A DNA stretch of 64,000 nt from Alphaproteobacteria bacterium. GTDB lineage: Bacteria; Pseudomonadota; Alphaproteobacteria; Caulobacterales; Maricaulaceae. The translations under genes were made by a program, and so were the position numbers. The stretch is taken from the NCBI GenBank assembly GCA_024742735.1, contig JANSXV010000001.1, forward strand, positions 868,001 through 932,000, read 5' to 3'. Under the pieces are notes generated by a model. It saw only the letters and a list, made by a program, of their open reading frames with translations. It had not been told where the DNA came from and ran no database searches. Of this stretch, positions 8,608 through 18,855 are shown piece by piece. Numbering within the stretch: position 1 is the first letter of the stretch; each line of letters opens with the position of its first letter.

Positions 8608-9033
8608 ATGGAAGACGCCGGCCACTGGACCTGGATCCTCGCCGCGATCGCTGCCTGCGTGGGTACGATCATGGGCCTTTTGAGCCTCATCAACCCGCGC
8701 TGGGGCGCAAGCGTCGTGCGCCTCGCGCCCGACCCGCGCTGGAAGGGCGGCTGGGCGGAGTTCCGCGCCAGTTATGGCGGCGCGCTGGTGCTGCTGCACG
8801 GCGCGGTGCTGCTGACGCTCGCCATGAGTTTTCAGGCCGGCGCCGGCGCGGTCATGGGCGCGAGCTTCGCGGCCAGCTGCTACTGGCTGGGCATGGCGAT
8901 CGGACGGATCGTGTCCATCATCGCCGACCGCGAGAAGGAAACCGCCACCGGCTACAATATCGGCGGCGTAGCGTTTGAGCTCGTGCTGGCCGGTGCGCTG
9001 GGTTCGCCGTTTTTGGCGCATCTGGGCGGTTAG
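8608..9033 (+). CDS. Small integral membrane protein, DUF4345-like
   Basis: A 141-aa protein with about four membrane helices (WILAAIAACVGTIMGLLSL, GALVLLHGAVLLTLAMSF, GASFAASCYWLGMAIG, GGVAFELVLAGALGSP). The GWAEFRASYGG loop resembles DUF4345 proteins. No function is known for the family. It converges on the phosphotransferase gene with a 6-bp gap. Confidence 0.65.
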   Translation: MEDAGHWTWILAAIAACVGTIMGLLSLINPRWGASVVRLAPDPRWKGGWAEFRASYGGALVLLHGAVLLTLAMSFQAGAGAVMGASFAASCYWLGMAIGRIVSIIADREKETATGYNIGGVAFELVLAGALGSPFLAHLGG

Positions 9034-9039
9034 ATCCGC

Positions 9040-10104
9040 CTACAATTCCGCGTTCTCTGCAATGCTCCAGGCATACTCCGCCATGGGCGCCACCAGCGCG
9101 CCCAGCTCCTTGGCGCGTTCGTTCGAGGCGTTGCCCTGCTGGGAGCGCGCATAGACGCCCTGGGCGATGCCGGCCAGGCGGAAGATGTTGTAGGCGAAGT
9201 AGAAATCGAGCTTCGGGATGCCCTCCCGGCCCGTGCGTTTGCAATAGGCCGCCACGTATTCGCCCTCGGTGGGGATGCCCATGGCCTTCAGGTCCACGCC
9301 CAGGAAGCCGGAGCGGATGTCCTTGGGCGTGCGCCATTGCATGAGCTGATAGGTGAAATCCGCCAGCGGATCGCCGAGCGTTGAGAGCTCCCAGTCCAGC
9401 ACCGCGATGACCTTCGGTTCGGTGGGGTGGAAGATCATATTGTCCAGGCGGTAATCGCCATGGACGATGCTCGTGCGTTCCTGCTCCGGCGCATTGGCGG
9501 GCAACCACTCGATCAGCCGGTCCATGGCCGCAATGGGATCGGTTTCGGCGGCCTTGTACTGCTTGGTCCAGCGTCCGATCTGGCGGTCGAAATAATTTCC
9601 CGGCTTGCCGTAATCGCCCAGGCCGGCGGCTTCGAAGTCAATGCTGTGCAGAAGGGCGAGCGTGGCGTTGGACGCATCATAGATCGCCGCACGCTCGGCC
9701 GGCTCCAGATCCGGCAGATACGGATCCCAGAAGATCCGCCCCTCCACGAAGTCCATGACGTAGAACGCCGTGCCGATGACGCTGTCATCCTCGCACAGGC
9801 CATGCATTTTCGGCGCAGGAAAGCCCGCTCCGCCAAGCGCATTCATCACCCGGAACTCCCGGTCCACCGCGTGCGCGGACGGCAGAAGCTTGCCCGGCGG
9901 CTTGCGGCGCAGCACGTACTGCCGGCCCGCCGTGACGAGCTTGTAGGTCGGGTTGGACTGGCCGCCCTTGAACTGCTCGACGGTGAGCGGGCCGGCGAAA
10001 ACGTCAACGTTCGCATCCATCCACGCTTCCAGCGCGGCCTGGTCGAATTTCAGCGCGTCAGCGACCGGCTTGGTGCCGGAAAAGGCGTCGTCGAGTTGGG
10101 ACAT
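9040..10104 (-). CDS. APH-fold phosphotransferase family protein
   Basis: A 354-aa aminoglycoside-phosphotransferase-like kinase. The catalytic loop is TSIVHGDYRLDNMIFHP and the Mg-binding segment is AVLDWELSTLGDPLADF; QYVLRRKPPGKLLPSAHAV is the N-lobe with the ATP lysine. This subgroup is usually found with acyl-CoA dehydrogenase (ACAD10/11-type) genes and is thought to act in fatty-acid catabolism, but no dehydrogenase lies in this window. The start ATG at 10104 gives the expected N-terminus. Confidence 0.85.
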   Translation of the reverse strand: MSQLDDAFSGTKPVADALKFDQAALEAWMDANVDVFAGPLTVEQFKGGQSNPTYKLVTAGRQYVLRRKPPGKLLPSAHAVDREFRVMNALGGAGFPAPKMHGLCEDDSVIGTAFYVMDFVEGRIFWDPYLPDLEPAERAAIYDASNATLALLHSIDFEAAGLGDYGKPGNYFDRQIGRWTKQYKAAETDPIAAMDRLIEWLPANAPEQERTSIVHGDYRLDNMIFHPTEPKVIAVLDWELSTLGDPLADFTYQLMQWRTPKDIRSGFLGVDLKAMGIPTEGEYVAAYCKRTGREGIPKLDFYFAYNIFRLAGIAQGVYARSQQGNASNERAKELGALVAPMAEYAWSIAENAEL

Positions 10105-10142
10105 GAGTTCCTGCGATTTCTGAAACCTTGGACGTGCAGTTC

Positions 10143-10281
10143 ACCCCACCCCGGCCCTCCCCTCAAGGGGAGGGTGGGACGCAGCCGACCGAGATTGCAG
10201 TCATTCACTGTCGAGGTCAGACTATAGCGGCTAGCGAGATGGCGTTCTCCCTCCCCTCCCAGGGGAGGCTCGGGGTGGGGT
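10143..10281. repeat. Palindromic intergenic element (REP/MITE-like)
   Basis: The outer arms, 10143-10163 and 10261-10281, are inverted copies matching at 19 of 21 positions (ACCCCACCCCG... on the left). Each arm also adjoins its own small palindrome (CCCTCCCCTCAAGGGGAGGG at 10155-10174). The middle is about 97 bp of non-coding sequence. It sits between two minus-strand genes. The nested inverted-repeat structure is that of a dispersed extragenic palindrome; no transposase is present. Confidence 0.7.
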
Positions 10282-10289
10282 TACGCCCC

Positions 10290-11597
10290 CTACTCCTCGT
10301 TCTTCACCACCGCGCCGCGGGCCATGACGAAGTCCACGTCCAGCAGCTCGGCGATGTCGGCCAGCGGATCACCGTTGACCGCGACGATGTCGGCGGAAAA
10401 GCCCGGCGCGATGCGGCCGATCTCGTCTTCCAGCTGGACATGGCGGGCACCGATGGTGGTCGCCGTCGCGATGGCCTCTTCCGGCGTCATGCCGGCCTCC
10501 ACATAGAGAACGAACTCCTGGGCGTTGTCGCCGTGGGCGGAGACGCCTGAATCGGTGCCGAAGGCGATCGTCACCCCGCCCTCATGGGCGCGGCGGACCA
10601 TGTCGATCATCTGCGGGCCGACGACGCGGGCCTTGGCGGCCTGGAAGGGCGTCATCCAGCCCGCGTCGGCCTGTTCGGCGACCCAGACCCCGGCCATGAC
10701 GGTGGGCACCAGAACCGCGTCATTGTCACGGAACAGGCGGATGCTTTCCCGGTCCAGGTAGGTGCCGTGCTCAATGGAATCTCCCCCGGCGCGCAGGAAG
10801 GCGTTGATGCCGGTGACGCCATGGGCGTGGGCGGTCACCCGCCGGCCCATCATGTGCGCAGCGCCCACGATGGCTTCGAGTTCCTCCTGGAAGAATTGCT
10901 GCTCGACCCCTGCGCCGGTGGAGGACAACACGCCCCCGGTGGCGGTGATCTTGATCACGTCGGCGCCTTCCTGGACGAGCTGGCGCGTGGCCCGCGCGCA
11001 ATCGTCCGCGCCGTTGCAGGCATAGGGGCTGCCGTTTTCTCGCAGCACCTCCACCGACCAGCCATTGGCGTCGCCATGGCCGCCCGTGGGCGTCACCGCG
11101 CCCCCCGCGATGCGCATGCGCGGGCCGATGAAGTCGCCATCCTCGATCCCATCGCGCAGGGCGCGCAACGCTTCCATGTTACCGCCGACATCCTGGATAG
11201 TGGTGAAGCCCGCGCGCAGCGTGCGGCCCGCATACAGAACACCGTCGATGGCGCGGTCCGCAGGACCTTCGGTGAAGGCGGCGATGCGCCGCCCCGGGCC
11301 CTGCTGGTTGGTGATGTGCACATGGGCGTCGATGAAGCCCGGCATCACGAAGGCGCCGGACAGGTCGACGATCTCCGCGCCATCCGGCGTCACGTAACCG
11401 CTCTCGACGGCCTCGATGCGGTCGCCGCGCACCAGGATGGACACCTCGCGGCGCACCCGCTCCTCGCCCGGCGCGGCGAGCAACTGGCCGGCGTGGATCA
11501 CGGTCAGAGCTTCATCGCCGTCCTGAGCGACTGCGGGCGCAGCCACGGTCATCGCCAGCGCTCCGACCCCAATCGCGAACATCGAACGATCAAACAT
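10290..11597 (-). CDS. Secreted amidohydrolase (prolidase / Xaa-Pro dipeptidase-like)
   Basis: A 435-aa protein. An N-terminal signal peptide ends near VAAPAVAQD, so the enzyme is likely periplasmic. The metal motif FIDAHVHI, the later TAHAHGVTGINAFLRAG and SIEHGTY, and AFGTDSGV give the amidohydrolase superfamily ligand set. The C-terminus (IGRIAPGFSADIVAVNGDPL) is the typical closing beta sandwich. Members of this branch hydrolyse dipeptides or cyclic imides. It is third in the lspA-DUF3035-amidohydrolase run. Confidence 0.9.
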   Translation of the reverse strand: MFDRSMFAIGVGALAMTVAAPAVAQDGDEALTVIHAGQLLAAPGEERVRREVSILVRGDRIEAVESGYVTPDGAEIVDLSGAFVMPGFIDAHVHITNQQGPGRRIAAFTEGPADRAIDGVLYAGRTLRAGFTTIQDVGGNMEALRALRDGIEDGDFIGPRMRIAGGAVTPTGGHGDANGWSVEVLRENGSPYACNGADDCARATRQLVQEGADVIKITATGGVLSSTGAGVEQQFFQEELEAIVGAAHMMGRRVTAHAHGVTGINAFLRAGGDSIEHGTYLDRESIRLFRDNDAVLVPTVMAGVWVAEQADAGWMTPFQAAKARVVGPQMIDMVRRAHEGGVTIAFGTDSGVSAHGDNAQEFVLYVEAGMTPEEAIATATTIGARHVQLEDEIGRIAPGFSADIVAVNGDPLADIAELLDVDFVMARGAVVKNEE

Positions 11598-11678
11598 GAA
11601 AACGGCCTCCCCGAATTGTTTTGCCGACCTTTGTCGGGCGGCGGGAAGGCCGTGTCAAATCAGCGCTGTGAGGCGGGC

Positions 11679-12221
11679 TCAGAGCCCGGGAAGCTTCGGG
11701 CGCACATCGCGCCGGCGCACGATCTCCACATCGCCGCCGCCGGTGACGGCCTCGATGCGCTCACGCTCCACTTCCGGATCGATGGGTTCAGGATCACCGC
11801 CCTGCACCACCACCGTCTCGCCCTCGCGCCAGAACAGGATGCGGTCGGCGAAACTGCGATCCTTGCGCACCAGCGCAGCGGTTTCCCCATCGATCAGGGC
11901 GCGCACGTCCGGATTGGCGTCCGCCGCGCCGGCCCGGGCCGCGAAGAGGATTTCAGCGTCGGTGGCGTTGGAGCCTTCCAGATCGCCGAACAGGGCGCGC
12001 TGAGCCTGGCGGTCCTGGAAAACGTCTTCGGCCCGAAGCTCACCGGGCTGGGGCGGACGCAGGGCGTATTCCGGCGGCACGCTCAACGGCGCGATGGTGA
12101 CGACACGGAACTCGTCCGGCGTCGTGCGTTCCGCGCCCAGCGCCTGGCGGACGCCGGAGGTGCAGGCGCTGGTTCCGATCAGAGCGGCCATCGAAACGGC
12201 GAAAACGGCGCTGGCTCTCAT
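11679..12221 (-). CDS. DUF3035 lipoprotein
   Basis: About 180 aa. The signal MRASAVFAVSMAALIGTSAC ends in a plausible lipobox cysteine. The DUF3035 hallmark TTPDEFRVVTIAPLSVPPEY...LRPPQPGE follows. The family is restricted mainly to alphaproteobacteria and is often beside lspA; its function is unknown, presumably in the cell envelope. The ATG at 12221 is chosen because it begins the signal peptide and has GGAAGG upstream; an ATG five codons earlier is possible. lspA lies 83 bp upstream. Confidence 0.85.
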   Translation of the reverse strand: MRASAVFAVSMAALIGTSACTSGVRQALGAERTTPDEFRVVTIAPLSVPPEYALRPPQPGELRAEDVFQDRQAQRALFGDLEGSNATDAEILFAARAGAADANPDVRALIDGETAALVRKDRSFADRILFWREGETVVVQGGDPEPIDPEVERERIEAVTGGGDVEIVRRRDVRPKLPGL

Positions 12222-12304
12222 GGCGAGACCTTCCATGGTTCGTTTGCAATCAACCTTGTAACAGAGGGCTGAGCCGTCTGACCAGCACGCAGGGCGCCCT
12301 GCCT

Positions 12305-12814
12305 TCAGGCGCGACTGCGTTCATCTGCGTTCAAGAACGCGTCGAGCAGCAGGATCGCCACCCCGACCGAGATGCCCGCGTCTGCGATATTGAACACATA
12401 AGGGAAGTAAAGCCCTGAAAAGTCGAGAAAGTCCGCCACCGCGCCGTAGGCGAAGCGGTCCACGACATTCCCGATGGCGCCGCCGATGATCATGCCGAAG
12501 CTCAAGGCCTGGAGCCTGCGCTCCGCCTTCATCATCCAGATCGCCAGAAAGCCCGAAATCACCAGCGACACCGCGATCAGGATATAGCGCTGCCAGTCGC
12601 TGTCGGCCTGGAACAGGCCGAAGCTGACCCCGCGATTCCACACCATGGACAGGTTGAACCACGGATCGAGGACCTGGATCTGACCGATCCTGTCCAGATC
12701 GACGACGCGCAGGATGACATGCTTGCTGATCTGATCGGCGATGAAGATCACAGCCGCGATCACAAAACCGAACACCGGCAGACCGCGCGGACGGCGGCGA
12801 AACAACTCACGCAT
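12305..12814 (-). CDS. lspA: Lipoprotein signal peptidase (signal peptidase II)
   Basis: A 169-aa, four-helix inner-membrane aspartyl protease that cleaves prolipoprotein signal peptides. FIADQISKHVIL, NRGVSFGLF, GGAIGNVVDRF and VADFLDF are the conserved boxes, with the catalytic aspartates in the last two. It processes the many lipoproteins predicted in this window. The start is the ATG at 12814; a TTG just before it is less likely. The gene lies 97 bp downstream of the rpoD terminator. Confidence 0.96.
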   Translation of the reverse strand: MRELFRRRPRGLPVFGFVIAAVIFIADQISKHVILRVVDLDRIGQIQVLDPWFNLSMVWNRGVSFGLFQADSDWQRYILIAVSLVISGFLAIWMMKAERRLQALSFGMIIGGAIGNVVDRFAYGAVADFLDFSGLYFPYVFNIADAGISVGVAILLLDAFLNADERSRA

Positions 12815-12911
12815 CAACCCACTCCATGAAGCCGGGCTCCAGCTAGCAAGGGGGCGTGCGCCGGTCCAGTGAAAGCGGCGTCAGGCTATTCCATTCCCGG
12901 CGCCTGCAAGG

Positions 12912-12939
12912 AAAAAGCCCCGGCGTTTGCACCGGGGCT
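12912..12939 (-). terminator. Rho-independent terminator after rpoD
   Basis: On the minus strand AGCCCCGG, an 8-nt loop, CCGGGGCT and a T-run form a perfect 8-bp stem 28 bp past the rpoD stop. It insulates rpoD from lspA. Confidence 0.88.
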
Positions 12940-12966
12940 CTTCAGATCAGGGGGCTTGGGTCGCCC

Positions 12967-15012
<2,046 letters not shown>

Positions 15013-15074
15013 GCAGTGTTCTTTCGCTCTTGGCGTATGTGTGCGGCGCGCTTCGGCTTCAGCACGTAGCGGCG

Positions 15075-16916
15075 TCAACGCTTCCTGCCCCGCCGCACTG
15101 CGGCGAGGAAACTCTGAAAGGCTTGCGGATCGCCCTGTTCGAATACATGGGCCTGGCGTGCGCGCTCCTCGGCGATACGGGCGTCATCCGCGACTCGTTC
15201 CATATAGGTGCTGGCGAGCCGGCGCCAAGACTCATCACGGGTCTTCGCATCGGCGTCCTCACCCCCAAGACTGGCCCGCATCGGCCCGCGATCGGGCTCG
15301 AGACGGGCAAGTTCGGCTCTGTAGCCCCGCCGGCCCAGCACATCGCGCAGTCCGCCATCGGGCCATACGTCCCCAGAAGAGGACGCGTCTAGTATCGCGT
15401 CGCGCAGGCTGTCAAGCGGCCCGAAGCTTATTTCCGCGAGCATTTCGGCGTGGGACTCCGCAATCTCGGGAAAGTCCAGGCACGCCGCGATGAGCTGTCG
15501 CGCCATGGGATGGGCGTGATCGCCCTTGCGGGCCTTGCGCAATTCCCCGCTCGGTCCCGGCGGAGGCCCGAATTTTCCGCCCCGGCCCGCCCCGGCCCGC
15601 CAGGCGCCGGCGCCTGACCGGGTGGCGGGCCGCGCTCGAGCGAACAATTGCTCAAGGCGCAGGTCGAACTCGGCGCGGTATTCCGCCTTCACGTCGGGAT
15701 CGGTGATTTTCGCCGCCAGGGCCCGCAGACGCTTTCTGAAGCCCGCGCGGCGGTCAGGATCATCCAGCGGCTCCACCGCCAGCTCGCGCTCCCAAAGCAC
15801 ATCGATGAGCGGCTTTGCGCCCGACACCGCGTCCTTCAGCGCCTGGACGCCCTTCTCGCGCAGCAGATCGTCCGGGTCGGCCCCTTCGGGCAGGAACACA
15901 AAGCGCAGCGTCTTGCCCGGCTCGAGCAGCGGCAGGGCGCGCTCGGCCGCCGTGGCCGCGGCCCGCGTGCCGGCGCTGTCGCCGTCCAGGCAGATCACCG
16001 GCTCAGACCCGGCGCGCCAGAGCAGTTTGAGCTGGTTCTCCGTCAGCGCCGTGCCCAGCGGCGCCACGGCCTGGGCCAGCCCTGCGCGCGCGAACGCGAT
16101 GACGTCCATATAGCCTTCCGCGACGATCAGGCCACGCGCCTTGACCTTGGGATCGTTGGCGTGGGCGCGCGCCTGGGGATAGCGGTAGAGCAGCGAGCCT
16201 TTGTGAAACAGGCTGGTCTCGGGACTGTTGAGGTATTTGGCGCGCACATCCTTTGACAGGGCCCGGCCGCCGAAAGCCACCAGCCGCCCGCGCGCATCCT
16301 CGATGGGAAACATCACCCGGCCGCGGAACCGGTCATAGGCCGCTCCGCCGTCTTCAGGGACGATGACCAGGCCGGCCTCTTCCAGGTCGGCGATCTCGGC
16401 GCCTTTCTGGGTCAGCGCATCAACGAGACCCCGGCGCCGGTCCGGCGCAAAGCCCAGACCGAAGGTCTCCATGTCCTTCGCCGACAGCCCCCGCCGCTCC
16501 AGATAAGCCCGCGCCTCTTCCCCCGCAGGAGTCTGCAGCTGGCGCACGAACCAGGCCTGAGCCGCCTCGATCCATTCCAGCGCGCTCTTGCGCCGGGCCT
16601 GGACCTCTTCGGAGACCGGCTCGGACTTGGGAACCTCCATACCGGCCTCGGCGGCGAGCGCCTCGACCGCCTCCATGAAGCTCAACCCCTGCGTCTTCTG
16701 CAGCCAGGTGATGACGTCGCCATGCTCCTGGCTGGCGAAGCAGTGATAGAAGCCCTTCTCGTCGTTGACGAAAAAGCTGGGCGTTCGCTCCTTCTTGAAC
16801 GGGGACAGCCCGGCGAACTCGCGGCCCTGACGCTTGAGCGCGACCGTCCGTCCGATCAGATCGGACGGGCGGATGCGGGTCTTGAGTTCCTCGAGAAAGC
16901 CGTCGGGCAGCGCCAT
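15075..16916 (-). CDS. dnaG: DNA primase
   Basis: A 613-aa replicative primase that makes RNA primers for the replisome. The N-terminal CHC2-type domain is present, but the zinc ligands are mostly replaced: [13 protein letters not shown] stands where GLCPFHNEKTPSF is usual, and [11 protein letters not shown] keeps only one of the later cysteines. The TOPRIM catalytic part is intact ([26 protein letters not shown]), followed by a DnaB-binding C-terminal domain. I recall similar zinc loss in other alphaproteobacteria, so this is not a sign of a dead gene. It sits between yqeY and rpoD. Confidence 0.96.
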   Translation of the reverse strand: MALPDGFLEELKTRIRPSDLIGRTVALKRQGREFAGLSPFKKERTPSFFVNDEKGFYHCFASQEHGDVITWLQKTQGLSFMEAVEALAAEAGMEVPKSEPVSEEVQARRKSALEWIEAAQAWFVRQLQTPAGEEARAYLERRGLSAKDMETFGLGFAPDRRRGLVDALTQKGAEIADLEEAGLVIVPEDGGAAYDRFRGRVMFPIEDARGRLVAFGGRALSKDVRAKYLNSPETSLFHKGSLLYRYPQARAHANDPKVKARGLIVAEGYMDVIAFARAGLAQAVAPLGTALTENQLKLLWRAGSEPVICLDGDSAGTRAAATAAERALPLLEPGKTLRFVFLPEGADPDDLLREKGVQALKDAVSGAKPLIDVLWERELAVEPLDDPDRRAGFRKRLRALAAKITDPDVKAEYRAEFDLRLEQLFARARPATRSGAGAWRAGAGRGGKFGPPPGPSGELRKARKGDHAHPMARQLIAACLDFPEIAESHAEMLAEISFGPLDSLRDAILDASSSGDVWPDGGLRDVLGRRGYRAELARLEPDRGPMRASLGGEDADAKTRDESWRRLASTYMERVADDARIAEERARQAHVFEQGDPQAFQSFLAAVRRGRKR

Positions 16917-16933
16917 GGCGCCAGCTTAGCGCC

Positions 16934-17401
16934 TTACGCCCGGTTCTGCAGCAGGGTCTTCACGGTTTCCCCGGCGCGGGAAAAATCCATTCGCCCGGTA
17001 TAGCGCTGCTTCAGCGCGCCCATGCACTTGCCCATGTCCTTCAGGCCAGCCGCATCAAGCTCGTCGACGACCTGGCGTGCGGCTTCTGCGATCTCGCCCT
17101 CGCCCATGGGTTCAGGCAGGTACTCGCGCACGATCTCCGCCTCGCGCCGCTCGCGCTCGGCCAGATCAAGGCGGCCGGCGGACTCATAGGTGTCCGCACT
17201 TTCCTCGCGCTGTTTGACCAGCTTTTGAAGGATCGCCTGGATCTCGCCGACATCGCAGCCCTCGCACCGGTCGGCGGCGCGCGCGGCGATATCACGGTCC
17301 TTCACGGCGGCCTGGATCAGCCGCAGCGTGGAGACACGCACCGAGTCCTTGGCGCGCATGGCGTCCTTCAGGTCGGACATGATCTGATCACGAAGTGTCA
17401 T
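16934..17401 (-). CDS. yqeY: GatB/YqeY domain protein
   Basis: About 155 aa, starting MTLRDQIMSDLKDAMRAKDS. It is the stand-alone YqeY domain, related to the tRNA-binding tail of the amidotransferase subunit GatB; its exact role is unresolved. The family's usual place is next to dnaG-rpoD, as here (17 bp before dnaG). The ATG at 17401 is taken from homology; the frame is open upstream but not protein-like. It is divergent from carA. Confidence 0.92.
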   Translation of the reverse strand: MTLRDQIMSDLKDAMRAKDSVRVSTLRLIQAAVKDRDIAARAADRCEGCDVGEIQAILQKLVKQREESADTYESAGRLDLAERERREAEIVREYLPEPMGEGEIAEAARQVVDELDAAGLKDMGKCMGALKQRYTGRMDFSRAGETVKTLLQNRA

Positions 17402-17475
17402 TCGGCGCCTTCCATGGGGCTCTTGAAAGCCCCTAAGTTCTTGAAACTCCTTGCAAGGACAGCCGCCCTGTCTCC

Positions 17476-17504
17476 TTGACCAGGGACGGGTGCTCGCATA
17501 GGTT
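17476..17504 (+). promoter_or_regulatory. Possible carA promoter
   Basis: TTGACC (17476-17481), a 17-bp spacer and TAGGTT (17499-17504) lie about 55 bp before the carA start. The -35 is good, the -10 weak. A 10-bp palindrome CCTTGCAAGG lies just upstream. This is prediction only. Confidence 0.35.
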
Positions 17505-17559
17505 CCGCGCGTTTGTCCGCAGCCCATACCGGACGCGGCGCGACAGGAGGCGAGGACGT

Positions 17560-18753
17560 ATGCCGGACACGATCAAGAATCAAGTGAAAGCGGCGACCGA
17601 GGCTCCTGACTGGGCGACCGCCGCCCTCGCCCTGGCGGACGGAACCGTCCTGTTCGGGCGCGGCGCCGGAGCATCCGGGACGGCGGTCGGCGAGCTCTGC
17701 TTCAACACCGCCATGACCGGACATCAGGAAATTCTCGCCGACCCCTCCTATGCCGGTCAGATCGTCTGCTTCACCTTCCCCCATGTAGGAAATACCGGCG
17801 CCAATGCTGACGACGAGGAAGCCGTGGGCGAGCGCGCTCGTCGGGCCGCTGTCGGCATGGTCGCACGCGCCGAGCTGACCCCGCCGGCGAACTGGCGAGC
17901 GGAAGGCAGCTTTCAGGAATGGCTGGCGGCCCGCAACATCGTCGCGATCACTGGTGTTGACACCCGGGCCATAACCCGGCGCATCCGCGATCACGGCATG
18001 GTCATGGCCGCCGTCCAGCATGCCGCCGACGGACGGTTCGATCTTGACGCGCTCAAGGCCGCCGCCGCCGATGCGCCCTCGATGGAGGGCGCAGAGCTGG
18101 CCGGCGCGGTCGCCAGCGAAACCGCGAGCGACTGGCGCGAAAGCGGCTGGGCCTGGCCGTCCGGCTATGAAACCGGACCGGAAGATGGCCCCCTGGTGGT
18201 CGTGCTGGATTACGGTGTGAAGGCCAACATCCTGCGCCGCCTGGCTGCGGCCGGCGCGCGCGTCAAAGTCGCTCCCGGCCGCTCCAGCACCGAAGACGTG
18301 CTCGCCCTGAAACCGGCCGGCGTGCTGGTTTCCAACGGTCCGGGCGACCCGGCGGCCACGGGTGCCTATGCGCTTGACACTATAAGGGGCGTCATCGACG
18401 CCGGCGTGCCGACGCTGGGGATCTGCCTGGGGCACCAGATGCTGGCCCTGGCCCTGGGGGGGAAGACCGTGAAAATGGATCAGGGCCACCACGGCGCGAA
18501 CCATCCGGTGAAGAACCTGAGGACCGGCCAGGTGGAGATCGTGTCCATGAACCACGGGTTTGCGGTCGATCGTGATTCGCTGCCTGAAGGCGCGGTGGAG
18601 ACCCACGTGTCCCTGTTCGACGGCACCAATTGCGGATTTGCGCTGACCGACAGGCCGGTCTCGGCCGTCCAACATCACCCCGAAGCCAGCCCGGGGCCGC
18701 AGGACAGCTTCAACGTCTTCGAAACCTTCGTGGCCACTTTGGCGGACCGTTAG
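17560..18753 (+). CDS. carA: Carbamoyl-phosphate synthase small subunit
   Basis: A 397-aa glutaminase subunit that feeds ammonia to CarB for arginine and pyrimidine synthesis. The N-terminal CPSase domain (ALADGTVLFGRG, FNTAMTGHQEI) is followed by a class I glutamine amidotransferase domain with the nucleophile in LGICLGHQMLALALGG and the His-Glu pair in VQHHPEASPGP. The start ATG at 17560 has AGGAGG upstream. Unlike many genomes, carB is not adjacent but about 4.9 kb downstream on the same strand. Confidence 0.97.
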   Translation: MPDTIKNQVKAATEAPDWATAALALADGTVLFGRGAGASGTAVGELCFNTAMTGHQEILADPSYAGQIVCFTFPHVGNTGANADDEEAVGERARRAAVGMVARAELTPPANWRAEGSFQEWLAARNIVAITGVDTRAITRRIRDHGMVMAAVQHAADGRFDLDALKAAAADAPSMEGAELAGAVASETASDWRESGWAWPSGYETGPEDGPLVVVLDYGVKANILRRLAAAGARVKVAPGRSSTEDVLALKPAGVLVSNGPGDPAATGAYALDTIRGVIDAGVPTLGICLGHQMLALALGGKTVKMDQGHHGANHPVKNLRTGQVEIVSMNHGFAVDRDSLPEGAVETHVSLFDGTNCGFALTDRPVSAVQHHPEASPGPQDSFNVFETFVATLADR

Positions 18754-18855
18754 CCGCACGGACGCTTGGCCGCCTCATCCGATGCGGTCTAACCTCGCGT
18801 ATTGAGCTATATCCAGAGGACACGGCTCAACGCTACGAGGGAGAGACAGGTGGCC

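Noticed and set aside
12912-12939. The rpoD terminator as a bidirectional terminator
   Set aside because: Only the minus strand has a T-run, and there is no plus-strand gene ending there.
15075-16916. dnaG as a pseudogene because of missing zinc ligands
   Set aside because: The frame is intact, the catalytic TOPRIM residues are present, and I recall similar loss in other alphaproteobacterial primases.
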